NCBI GenBank assembly: GCA_034434335.1
Contig: DAOTZS010000028.1
Location: 1 to 14,242, forward strand
Length of the DNA stretch: 14,242 bases
Direction: 5' to 3'
DNA from: DAOTZS01 sp034434335
GTDB taxonomy: Bacteria; Chloroflexota; Anaerolineae; CG2-30-64-16
Shown: positions 7,301-13,694 of the stretch, one piece after another
Layout: each line of letters begins with the position of its first letter
How positions within the stretch are numbered: position 1 is the first letter of the stretch
Translations under genes and position numbers: made by a program
The notes under the pieces: generated by a model
What the model saw: the letters and a program-made list of their open reading frames with translations, nothing else
Databases searched by the model: none
What the model was told of the DNA's origin: nothing

Positions 7301-8255
7301 TGCGGCGTAGTCCTTCCTCGGCCAGGTGACGCAGGTAGGTCTCATAGGTGTAGCCCGGGGGAATGGGGATATCGGGCAGGTGGTAGCTCGTATCCTCCGG
7401 ATCTACATCGCACATTTCAGCGATCTTGAGGGTGTTGGTAAAGGCGCTCTCGGGCAGGTCGGCCAGGGGCAGGAAGGTGGCCCGCATCTGCTCACCGCTT
7501 TTCAGGAAGTAGGTGCTGCCCATGCGCATGCGGTCGGCCTGCTTGATCAGCGATGAGGTCTGCACGCAGAGCAGGATATCGTGCGGGCCGGCATCCTCGG
7601 CGTTTACGTAGTGCACGTCGTTGGTAACGATGATGGGGAGCTGGTAACGTCGCGCCCAGGCGAAGAGCTGCTTGTTGACCTGGGTCAGTTCAGGGATGTC
7701 GTGTTCCTGGAACTCGATGTACCAGCGGTCGGGGCCGAAGACTTCGCGATACCAGTGGAGGCGTTCCAGCGCTTTCTCCTCTTGCCCGTTGCGCAGCAGG
7801 GTGGGCAGCTCGGCGGCCAGGCAGCCTGAGGTGCAGATCAGCCCTTCGCTGTGGGCAGCCAGGTAGTCGGCATCCACCCGTGGGCGGTAGTAGTAACCGC
7901 GTAGCTGGGCGTCGGTGCAGATCTGCAGCAGGTTGCGGTAGCCGGTCATGTTTTGGGCCAGGAGCAGGAGGTGATGGCGCCCCTTGTCCAATTCGGGGTC
8001 GCGGCCCTCCATTGGCCGGCCGTGCTGGGTCAGGTAGGCCTCGACACCGATAATGGGTTTGATCCCTTCTTTGCGCGCCGCGCGCACGAACTCGATGACG
8101 CCGTGCATCACGCCGTGGTCGGTGATGGCCAGCGCCGGCTGGCCCAGCTCAGCAGCGCGGCGGGTCAACTGGCTGATGCGACCGAGGCCGTCGAGCAAGG
8201 AGTATTCGCTGTGGACGTGCAGGTGGACGAAATCGTCTGAGCGGCCGGGTGCCAT
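4341..8255 (-). CDS. dnaE: DNA polymerase III subunit alpha
   Basis: The product is the 1304-residue catalytic subunit of the replicative polymerase, acting at the fork with the sliding clamp. The start is the ATG at 8255, with GGAGGG 7 nt before it. An in-frame ATG at 8303 lies upstream of the predicted transcription start. The N-terminal PHP domain keeps its metal-ligand pattern: H13xH15 in HLHVHSEYS, D46-H47, E72, H94-H95, C145, E184, D213 and H215. The polymerase core has PDFDLDF (D408, D410) and KIDFLGL (D571), the three catalytic aspartates. HhH and OB-fold regions follow (OB about 1022-1105, VVVAGMITDVRQ). An acidic, Pro/Ala-rich linker (about 1120-1225) leads to a terminal domain (1228-1304). 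It is longer than E. coli alpha (1160), mainly through that linker; no intein is seen. It is transcribed divergently from the polA unit. The intact PHP suggests, but does not prove, intrinsic proofreading. Confidence 0.97.
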   Translation of the reverse strand: MAPGRSDDFVHLHVHSEYSLLDGLGRISQLTRRAAELGQPALAITDHGVMHGVIEFVRAARKEGIKPIIGVEAYLTQHGRPMEGRDPELDKGRHHLLLLAQNMTGYRNLLQICTDAQLRGYYYRPRVDADYLAAHSEGLICTSGCLAAELPTLLRNGQEEKALERLHWYREVFGPDRWYIEFQEHDIPELTQVNKQLFAWARRYQLPIIVTNDVHYVNAEDAGPHDILLCVQTSSLIKQADRMRMGSTYFLKSGEQMRATFLPLADLPESAFTNTLKIAEMCDVDPEDTSYHLPDIPIPPGYTYETYLRHLAEEGLRRRYGARADDPEVRGRLEHELKIIHEMGFDVYYLIVWDLCMYARRRGIWWNVRGSGAGSIVAYAIGITNLDPLRNKLIFERFLNPGRVTMPDFDLDFPDDQRDELIRYTVERFGPDQVAQIITFGRMKARAAVRDVGRAMDVPLSEVDRIAKMIPAIPGKPVTIKDVLDPEHEFYSAELRELYDTQEHIRQLLDTASNLEGVARHASIHAAAVIVADKPLTNYTPLMRPPKSAITETITQYEYPVLESIGLLKIDFLGLATLTLIREATRLIKERHGVEYTLETLPLDDPKIYELLSSGDVMGVFQVEGQGMRRVLMELRPREFEHIVATISLYRPGPMEFIPDYIAVLHGEREPHYVHPILEPILAETMGVCIYQEQVIQILTDVAGYSPSEADLVRRGISKKAKKVLDEHREIFAEGARKKSGLTRQEADAIWDALMGFARYGFNRAHAADYAVIVAQTGFLKAHYPVEYMTALLTIERHNTEKVGLLIAECRRMGIEVLPPNVNVSAKGFTIEQLPAGRVPPRQATAFPFPVPPGSAIRMGLDAIKNVGEGPVEAILQARGDRPFRSLADFAERVDLRQVNRRGLECLIKVGALDDFGERGQLLAAIDRIMAASAQAHAAREIGQLTLFGGTALSGEDLLAGSPADKGRPTAARVTTKEALEWEKELVGVYVSSHPLQKMTVDLMNIVTHSSVEITEELAKTPVVVAGMITDVRQIITKKGEPMAFVRLEDLQGSVEVTVFPRLYRDTRALWALDKIVIVRGKVDVRNGRASILADSVQDYVEGAHVIEDTTSVAYRYRQAGASPALSSRPPAAGHPTPSSDSEDDELAYLAEENPFAAEAPEWLEPDEEPAPRPAHRLPAVRPEPQPEPALEEAQQAAPASHPQAAHADPGQASAAPPASTPKPRLLRLTFHRTDSLDADRRRLAELVALLSRFEGEDRFEIIIEANSSARYQLEFPNNRTRLCRELQQELTARLGVHGWQVVG

Positions 8256-8262
8256 GGACGTA

Positions 8263-8268
8263 CCCTCC
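8263..8268 (-). promoter_or_regulatory. dnaE ribosome binding site
   Basis: GGAGGG on the minus strand lies 7 nt from the ATG at 8255. It fixes that ATG as the start, since the upstream ATG at 8303 would lie outside the predicted transcript. Confidence 0.8.
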
Positions 8269-8285
8269 AGAAAAAGACCACCATC

Positions 8286-8314
8286 ATTATACCAGAGGAC
8301 CAATGGCGGGGCAA
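8286..8314 (-). promoter_or_regulatory. dnaE promoter, sigma70-type with extended -10
   Basis: On the minus strand, TTGCCC (8314-8309) and a perfect TATAAT (8291-8286) are separated by 17 bp. TGG before TATAAT gives the extended -10 TGn motif. Transcription would start near 8279 and leave a leader of about 24 nt with the ribosome binding site. Confidence 0.75.
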
Positions 8315-8394
8315 TTGGCAGCGAGAGTCATGTGGCTCATTCTCCAGCCTGCCCGGCTTCGTCCCCTCCGGCCTGGCCGGGGAGCAGGAGAAAA

Positions 8395-8433
8395 GAGGGT
8401 TTTGCGGCGGCCGAAGGCCGCCGCAAAACCCTC
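8395..8433. repeat. Perfect palindrome, 18-bp arms, GAA triloop
   Basis: GAGGGTTTTGCGGCGGCC (8395-8412) and its exact complement (8416-8433) flank GAA. It lies between the divergent dnaE and polA-unit promoters. It looks like another REP-type element. The centre C-GAA-G matches the class of very stable DNA minihairpin loops. It may insulate the two promoters or bind a protein; neither is shown. The surrounding 8315-8547 holds no gene. Confidence 0.82.
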
Positions 8434-8472
8434 CATTCAATCCCTCCTCTCCCTTGGCCGCAGGCCTAAAAA

Positions 8473-8489
8473 GGTGACTTTCAGTCACC
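8473..8489. repeat. Short perfect hairpin, 7-bp arms, TTC loop
   Basis: GGTGACT (8473-8479) and AGTCACC (8483-8489) flank TTC. On the minus strand the loop reads GAA. It is 59 bp upstream of the -35 of the small-gene/polA unit, so an operator role is possible. It could equally be part of the repeat cluster that includes 8395-8433. Confidence 0.6.
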
Positions 8490-8547
8490 GCCCGAATGTT
8501 ACAAATAAGCCTTGACGCAGCACTGGTAGCCCAACCTGCTGCCGGCG

Positions 8548-8576
8548 TTGACTTTCGCGCCTGAACGGGGTAAAAT
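8548..8576 (+). promoter_or_regulatory. Promoter of the small gene-polA-argS unit
   Basis: TTGACT (8548-8553) and TAAAAT (8571-8576) are separated by exactly 17 bp and match consensus at 5 of 6 positions each. Transcription would start near 8583, about 23 nt before the ATG at 8606. No other promoter is visible before polA or argS, so this one probably serves all three. Confidence 0.75.
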
Positions 8577-8605
8577 GCAGGCAACCTTGACCTGGAGAGG
8601 ATCTC

Positions 8606-8821
8606 ATGCCTGACAAACTGCCCTTTACCTGGAACCCGTCGGACGTGATTGAGGTCTCCAATATCAGCAACGAAAACATCCTGTTGGAGTTGAAGAGCGG
8701 CCTGCTGCGCCTGGACGCCGGCCGCACATTGCGGCTTACCACTTCAGCCCTGGCGCAGCCCCAGGTCGCGGCGCTGGTTGATGCCGGCAAGCTCAAGGTA
8801 AAGCCGTATCGGTGGCGTTAG
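8606..8821 (+). CDS. Small protein of unknown function upstream of polA
   Basis: The product has 71 residues and I do not recognise a named family. The start is well supported: a consensus promoter, then GGAGAGG (8594-8600) 5 nt before the ATG. The protein has no signal peptide and no membrane segment. It begins with alternating polar and hydrophobic strands (DVIEVSNISN, NILLELKSGLLRLDAG), continues with a likely helix (TTSALAQPQVAALVDAGKL) and ends in a basic tail (KVKPYRWR). It is therefore likely to be a small, cytoplasmic, mostly beta fold. It ends 36 nt before polA on the same strand and shares its promoter. Co-transcription hints at a link to DNA synthesis or repair, but that is only inference from position. 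No Cys or metal-binding motif is present. Confidence 0.72.
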   Translation: MPDKLPFTWNPSDVIEVSNISNENILLELKSGLLRLDAGRTLRLTTSALAQPQVAALVDAGKLKVKPYRWR

Positions 8822-8845
8822 GAGGCTTGAGCCCAGGCCGGCCAT

Positions 8846-8853
8846 GAGGTGAT
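8846..8853 (+). promoter_or_regulatory. polA ribosome binding site
   Basis: GAGGTGAT is an 8-nt match to the anti-Shine-Dalgarno complement and lies 4 nt before the ATG at 8858. A GTG at 8849 in the same frame sits inside this site, which argues for 8858 as the start. Confidence 0.8.
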
Positions 8854-8857
8854 TAGA

Positions 8858-11701
8858 ATGCCAAAGCCCAAACTTGTGCTGATTGATGGCCACAGCCTGG
8901 CCTTTCGCGCCTTCCACGCCCTGCCCCTGAACCTGACCGCACCCAACGGCGAGCTGACCAACGCCGTCTTCGGCTTCACATCCATGCTGCTGAACGTCCT
9001 GCGCGATCAGAAGCCGGACTATGTGGCAGTGGCGTTCGATGTGGGTAAGACCTTCCGCCATGAGCTCTACCCGGACTATAAGGGGCACCGGGAGCGCATG
9101 CCAGATGAGTTGAGCACTCAGATAGAGCGCATCAAACAGGTGGTGGAAGCCTTCAACATACCCATTTTCACCAAAGATGGGTTCGAGGCGGACGACGTCC
9201 TGGCGACTCTGGCGCAGCAGGCCAGGGAGCAGGGGGTAGAGACCATCATTGTGACCGGCGACCGCGACATCCTGCAGGTAGTGGATGAGAACATCAGCGT
9301 GCTCACCTCGGGCCGGCAGTTCTCCGACACGATCATCTACACCCCAGAGACGGTGCAAGAGAAGTACGGCCTCAGCCCCGACCAACTGCTAGACCTCAAG
9401 GCCCTGGTGGGGGACAAGTCGGACAATATCCCCGGGGTGCGCGGGGTGGGGGAGAAGGGCGCCACCGCCCTGCTGCAGAAGTATGGCACACTGGATAAGG
9501 TTTATGCCCACCTCAATGAGATCACACCCGAACGTGTCCGTCGGGCCCTGGAGGAAGGACGCGGCGACGCGGAGATCAGCAAGCAGTTGGGCAAGATCAT
9601 TACCAACGTGCCGATCCAGCTCGATCTGGAGGCCTGCCGCACGCGCGCTTATGACCGCTCCAGGGTGATATCGTTGTTCCAGGAGCTGGCTTTTCGCTCG
9701 CTGGTGGATCGGCTGCCGCCCCCCGCCAGGGAAGCTGAGCCCGCGCCGGCCGGCCCTGAGGAGCCGGCCCCCGCGGCAGCAGAAGCCGAGGCGGAACAGA
9801 TGGCGCTCTTCCCCGCCACGGCGGTGGCCGAAGCTGCCCCGGCCATCGTGCTGCCGGCGCCAAAGGTGCCTGTGTCGCCCATCGTGGTCACTGACGCGGC
9901 CACCCTGGCCCAGGTGGCCGAGAAGCTGGCCGCCGCGCCGCAGATCGCCTTCGATACCGAGACCACCGGCACCGACCCGCAACTGGCCGAGCTGGTAGGG
10001 CTGGCGGTGGCGTGGCAGGGGCAACCGCCCGCAGCGGCCTACATCCCTCTGTGCCACCCCGATGTAACCGGGCTGCCCTGGGAGGCGGTGCGGGAAGCGC
10101 TCCGGCCGGCCTTTGCCAATCCCAAGAGCACTAAAGTGGCCCATAATGCCACCTACGATTTGGGGCTGTTGAACCGCTACGGCCTGGATGTAGCCGGCGA
10201 GCTGGTGGACACCATGGTCGCTGCCTGGCTGATTGACCCCGGCAACCGCGCCCTGGGGTTGAAAGACCTGGTGTGGACCCGGCTCAAGGTCGAGATGACC
10301 CCCATCAGCGAGCTGATCGGCACCGGCAAAGAGCAGATCACCATGGACCGCGTGCCGGCTGCTCAGGCCGCTCCCTACGCCGCAGCCGACGCGGCCATGA
10401 CCCTCAACCTGGCAGCCGCCCTGTTGCCCGAGCTGGAGGAGAAGGGGCTGAGCAAGCTCTTTCGGGAGATCGAGATGCCGCTGGTGCCGGTGCTGGTAGC
10501 CATGGAGGCCGCCGGGATCAAACTGGATGTGCCCTACCTGCGCCAGATGTCGGTGGAGCTGTCGGCCAGGCTGCGCGCGCTGGAGCGGGAGATCCAGGAC
10601 ATCGTAGGTTACCCCTTCAACGTGAACTCGACCCAGCAGCTCTCGGATGTCCTCTTCGGCAAGCTGGGCCTGCCCACCGAAGGACTCAAGAAAACCAAGG
10701 CCGGCACCTACTCTACGGCCGCCGATGTCCTGGAAGGGCTGCGCGGCAAACACGAGATTGTGGACCTGATCCTGGAGCAGCGCCAGCTCAGCAAGCTGTT
10801 GAGCACCTATGTAGACGCCCTGCCGGGCATGGTCAACCCCCGCACCGGCCGGCTGCACACTTCCTTCAACCAGACCGGGGCCGAAACGGGGCGCCTCAGC
10901 TCGGCCAACCCGAACCTGCAGAACATCCCGGTGCGCACAGAAGTGGGCCGCGAAATCCGCCGCGCCTTCGTGGCCGAAGATGGCTGGCTGCTCCTCTCGG
11001 CCGACTATTCTCAGGTCGAGCTGCGCATCCTGGCGCACATCTCAGAGGACGAGTATCTGTTGGCCGCCTTTGCCCGCGGAGAAGATATCCACGCCAGCGC
11101 GGCCGCCAAGGTTTACGGGATACCGATCAGCCAGGTGACCAAAGAGCAACGAGCCGTCGCCAAGATGATGAACTTCGCCACCTCCTATGGGGTGAGCGCG
11201 TATGGCCTGGCACAGCGCACAGGGCTCAGCCGCGCCGAAGCCGAGCAGTTCATGGAGCGCTATTTCGCCACCTACCCCGGTGTGAAGCGCTACCTGGATG
11301 CCTCCCGCGCTCTGGCGCGTAAGCAGGGCTATGTGGAGACGTTGCTCGGCCGGCGGCGCTACTTCCCCGTGCTGAAGACCACCGCCACAGGAAGCCAGGC
11401 TTATACCATCCGCCAGGCCGCCGAGCGCGCGGCGATCAACCACCCCATCCAGGGCACCGCGGCCGATATCATCAAGATCGCCATGGTGCGGCTGTTCCAG
11501 GCCCTGCGGGAGGGAGGCTATCGGGCGCGTATGGTGCTGCAGGTGCACGACGAGCTGGTGCTCGAGGTGCCGGCCGAGGAACTGACCCCCGTGGCGGCGC
11601 TGGTGCGGAGTAAAATGGAGGGTGCCTACGAACTGAAGGCCCGGCTGAAGGTAGACATGGAGGCCGGCCCCAACTGGTATGAGATGCAGCCAGTCGGGTG
11701 A
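8858..11701 (+). CDS. polA: DNA polymerase I
   Basis: The 947-residue product fills gaps and removes RNA primers in lagging-strand and repair synthesis. The 5'-nuclease domain (about 1-290) has LVLIDGHSLAFRAFHALP, FEADDVLATLA, VTGDRDILQVVD and LVGDKSDNIPGVRGVGEKGA. A Pro/Ala-rich linker follows (about 291-335). The 3'-5' exonuclease is intact: FDTETTG (D366, E368), HNATYDL (D434) and YAAAD (Y507, D511), so it should proofread, unlike Taq. The polymerase domain carries motif A SADYSQVELRILAH (D716), the O-helix RAVAKMMNFATSYG (K769, F773, Y777) and motif C VLQVHDELVLEV (H897, D898, E899). F773 is the residue type that discriminates against dideoxynucleotides. The O-helix FATSYG differs from the usual FGxxYG. 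It lies between the small gene and argS in one unit. Length is slightly above E. coli (928). Confidence 0.98.
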   Translation: MPKPKLVLIDGHSLAFRAFHALPLNLTAPNGELTNAVFGFTSMLLNVLRDQKPDYVAVAFDVGKTFRHELYPDYKGHRERMPDELSTQIERIKQVVEAFNIPIFTKDGFEADDVLATLAQQAREQGVETIIVTGDRDILQVVDENISVLTSGRQFSDTIIYTPETVQEKYGLSPDQLLDLKALVGDKSDNIPGVRGVGEKGATALLQKYGTLDKVYAHLNEITPERVRRALEEGRGDAEISKQLGKIITNVPIQLDLEACRTRAYDRSRVISLFQELAFRSLVDRLPPPAREAEPAPAGPEEPAPAAAEAEAEQMALFPATAVAEAAPAIVLPAPKVPVSPIVVTDAATLAQVAEKLAAAPQIAFDTETTGTDPQLAELVGLAVAWQGQPPAAAYIPLCHPDVTGLPWEAVREALRPAFANPKSTKVAHNATYDLGLLNRYGLDVAGELVDTMVAAWLIDPGNRALGLKDLVWTRLKVEMTPISELIGTGKEQITMDRVPAAQAAPYAAADAAMTLNLAAALLPELEEKGLSKLFREIEMPLVPVLVAMEAAGIKLDVPYLRQMSVELSARLRALEREIQDIVGYPFNVNSTQQLSDVLFGKLGLPTEGLKKTKAGTYSTAADVLEGLRGKHEIVDLILEQRQLSKLLSTYVDALPGMVNPRTGRLHTSFNQTGAETGRLSSANPNLQNIPVRTEVGREIRRAFVAEDGWLLLSADYSQVELRILAHISEDEYLLAAFARGEDIHASAAAKVYGIPISQVTKEQRAVAKMMNFATSYGVSAYGLAQRTGLSRAEAEQFMERYFATYPGVKRYLDASRALARKQGYVETLLGRRRYFPVLKTTATGSQAYTIRQAAERAAINHPIQGTAADIIKIAMVRLFQALREGGYRARMVLQVHDELVLEVPAEELTPVAALVRSKMEGAYELKARLKVDMEAGPNWYEMQPVG

Positions 11702-11731
11702 CAAGAACCCGAGTTTCCGGAGTTCAAGATC

Positions 11732-13408
11732 GTGATTCGCGACGACATCGCTGAACTGGTGCGACAAGGGATATACAATGCACAACGGGCGGCCGCGCTG
11801 CCGCCTTTTGAGGTGCCGGCGATCGAGGTTGGCCGACCAAAAGAAGCGCGGCATGGAGACTACACCACCGCCGTGGCCATGCAACTAGCTCGCCAGGCAC
11901 GCATGGCGCCGCTGGCCATCGCGCAGGCCATTATCGGCCACCTGCCGGCCTCGGAGGCGGTGGCACAAGCCGAGGCCGTCGCGCCGGGGTTTATCAATTT
12001 CCGCCTGAGCGACGCCTGGCTGGCAGGCCAGGTGGCCGCCATCGAGGCAGCCGGCGAGCATTTCGGCGCGATTGACCTGGGGCACGGCCGCACCTGCCAG
12101 GTGGAGTTCATCAGCGCCAACCCCACCGGCCCTCTCCACATGGGCTCGGCCCGCAATGCTGTCTTGGGCGACACCCTGGCCAACATCCTGGCCGCGGCCG
12201 GATGGAGGGTCCAGCGGGAGTACTATATCAACGATGCAGGCACGCAGATGCGCACCTTTGCCGAGACCCTCTACTGCCGCTACCGGCAGGCCCTGGGCCA
12301 TCAGGTCTCGCTGGAGCCCCACCATTACCAGGGAGCCTACATGGTCGACCTGGCGCGGGAAGTGGTGGCCGAGCATGGTGACCGTTTCCTGGCCTTGCCT
12401 GAAGAGGAAGCCATAGCCGCGCTCAACGCCATTGGGCTGGAGAAGATCCTGGCCGGCATCCGGCGTTCGGCGGAGAGGTTGGGCATCCACTTCGACCGCT
12501 GGTTCTCGGAAACCAGCCTTTATCAGGATGGCACCTTCGACCGCGTCATGGCGCAGTTGCGGCAGGCAGGGCTCACCTGCGTCAGGGATGGCGCGGAGTG
12601 GCTGCTGACCAGCGCTCTCGGCTCGGATCGCGATGAGGTGCTGATCCGCTCTGATGGCCGGCCGGGTTACTATGCTTCCGACGTGGCCTATCACTACGAT
12701 AAGTTCATCCTGCGCGGCTTCGACCGCGTGATTAACGTCTGGGCGGTAGACCACCAAAACCAGGCCCGACGCATGCCGTACATGATGAAGGCGTTGGGCC
12801 TTGACCCTGCCCGCCTGGACATCGTGCTGTACGACCTGGTGCGGCTATATCGGGATGGGCAAGAGGTCAAGCTCTCCAAGCGCTCGGGCGACATCATCAC
12901 CGTGGACGAAGTCCTGGAAGAGGTGGGGGCCGATGCCGTACGCTTTCTGCTGCTGACGCGCTCCAACAACGCGGTGATGGACTTTGACCTGAACCTGGCG
13001 GTGCAGCAGAATGATGAGAACCCGGTGTACTATGTGCAGTACGCGCACGCCCGGATGGCCAGTATCTTGCGTGTGGCGGCCGAGCGCGGCTTTGCAAAGG
13101 AGCGCTGGGCTGAAGGTGACCTCTCCCTGCTGAGACACCCGGCCGAGATGGCGTTGCTGCGCAAGATGAGCGAATTACCTGAGGTGATCGAGCGGGCCGC
13201 TCTGCAGCTTGCGCCTCACCATCTTGCCTTCTATGCCATGGAGCTGGCCACCATCTTCCATGCCTTTTACCGGGATTGCCGGGTGGTGTCGTCGGACCCT
13301 GCCGACGCAGAGCTGAGCTGTGCCCGCTTGCGGCTGGTGGCAGCCACGAAGGCCGTCTTCGCCCGCGTGCTGGGCCTGATGGGGGTGACGGCACCGGAGA
13401 GCATGTGA
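11732..13408 (+). CDS. argS: Arginyl-tRNA synthetase
   Basis: The 558-residue class I synthetase charges tRNA-Arg with arginine in the cytoplasm. The GTG start at 11732 has GGAG 9 nt upstream; the polA stop lies in the same frame 30 nt before it, and no ATG intervenes. The N-terminal Add-1 domain covers about 1-85 (KEARHGDYTTAVAMQLA, APGFINFRLSD). The catalytic core has SANPTGPLHMGSARNAVLGD with HMGS at 136-139, in place of HIGH, and the conserved KLSKRSGD loop (K380-K383) for KMSKS. DVAYHYDK and AVDHQNQARRMP match family segments. The C-terminal DALR anticodon-binding domain starts near 430 (NPVYYVQYAHARMASIL) and ends CRVVSSDPADAELSCARLRLV to LMGVTAPESM. Length is normal. It is probably transcribed with polA. 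Expression by a T-box or similar leader is not indicated. Confidence 0.97.
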   Translation: MIRDDIAELVRQGIYNAQRAAALPPFEVPAIEVGRPKEARHGDYTTAVAMQLARQARMAPLAIAQAIIGHLPASEAVAQAEAVAPGFINFRLSDAWLAGQVAAIEAAGEHFGAIDLGHGRTCQVEFISANPTGPLHMGSARNAVLGDTLANILAAAGWRVQREYYINDAGTQMRTFAETLYCRYRQALGHQVSLEPHHYQGAYMVDLAREVVAEHGDRFLALPEEEAIAALNAIGLEKILAGIRRSAERLGIHFDRWFSETSLYQDGTFDRVMAQLRQAGLTCVRDGAEWLLTSALGSDRDEVLIRSDGRPGYYASDVAYHYDKFILRGFDRVINVWAVDHQNQARRMPYMMKALGLDPARLDIVLYDLVRLYRDGQEVKLSKRSGDIITVDEVLEEVGADAVRFLLLTRSNNAVMDFDLNLAVQQNDENPVYYVQYAHARMASILRVAAERGFAKERWAEGDLSLLRHPAEMALLRKMSELPEVIERAALQLAPHHLAFYAMELATIFHAFYRDCRVVSSDPADAELSCARLRLVAATKAVFARVLGLMGVTAPESM

Positions 13409-13472
13409 ACCTGAGGGCTGCCTGATGGAGCCCACTTCCGCCAGAGGAACTATTCAGGCCGATTGAAATCGC

Positions 13473-13516
<44 letters not shown>

Positions 13517-13536
13517 CTTCATGCCTTTTGAGAGTA

Positions 13537-13563
13537 CTTGGTGCCTTTGTGTCTTGGTGGTTA
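13537..13563. repeat. Dispersed CACCAAG-type oligomer repeat
   Basis: On the minus strand this reads ACCACCAAGACACAAAGG followed by CACCAAG: near-copies of an 8-9-nt CACxAAGR unit. I recall closely similar strings between genes in many unrelated bacteria, with no assigned function. The remaining 13409-13694 has no gene. Confidence 0.55.
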
Positions 13564-13583
13564 TTGCTTGCCCCGACTTTTTA

Positions 13584-13616
13584 CCGCCCCCGGTTGGGGG
13601 TGAGGGCCTTGGGCGG
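13584..13616. repeat. GC-rich nested hairpin upstream of lipoprotein
   Basis: CCGCCC (13584-13589) pairs with GGGCGG (13611-13616); alternatively CCCCC (13587-13591) pairs with GGGGG (13596-13600) around GGTT. CAATTTTAG follows. The GGTTGGGGGTGAGGG part resembles the right side of the element at 4061-4140. It could be a degraded copy of that element or a weak terminator. Confidence 0.4.
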
Positions 13617-13694
13617 CAATTTTAGTAACCGCAAAAAGTGTAAACCCATTTTCCGGGCGAATTGAACCATCCCGATACCCTCAAAGGGAAACAG

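Noticed and set aside
4341..8255. Intein in dnaE
   Set aside because: The reading frame matches DnaE throughout, without an inserted splicing or endonuclease block; the extra length is a C-terminal low-complexity linker.
8256..8303. Upstream in-frame ATG at 8303 as dnaE start
   Set aside because: It lies upstream of the TATAAT at 8286-8291 and therefore outside the predicted transcript; the ATG at 8255 has a good ribosome binding site and precedes the conserved PHP sequence closely.
8849..8857. GTG at 8849 as polA start
   Set aside because: The codon is inside the GAGGTGAT ribosome binding site used by the ATG at 8858.
9389..11038. Long open frame antisense to polA (549 codons)
   Set aside because: The sense strand encodes an intact polA; the antisense product is Gly/His/Gln-rich with no domain and reflects GC-rich codon bias. 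Similar antisense frames over dnaE, argS and the peptidase were dropped for the same reason.
13415..13433. Rho-independent terminator right after argS
   Set aside because: GGGCT and AGCCC can pair, but the loop is long and no T-run follows.
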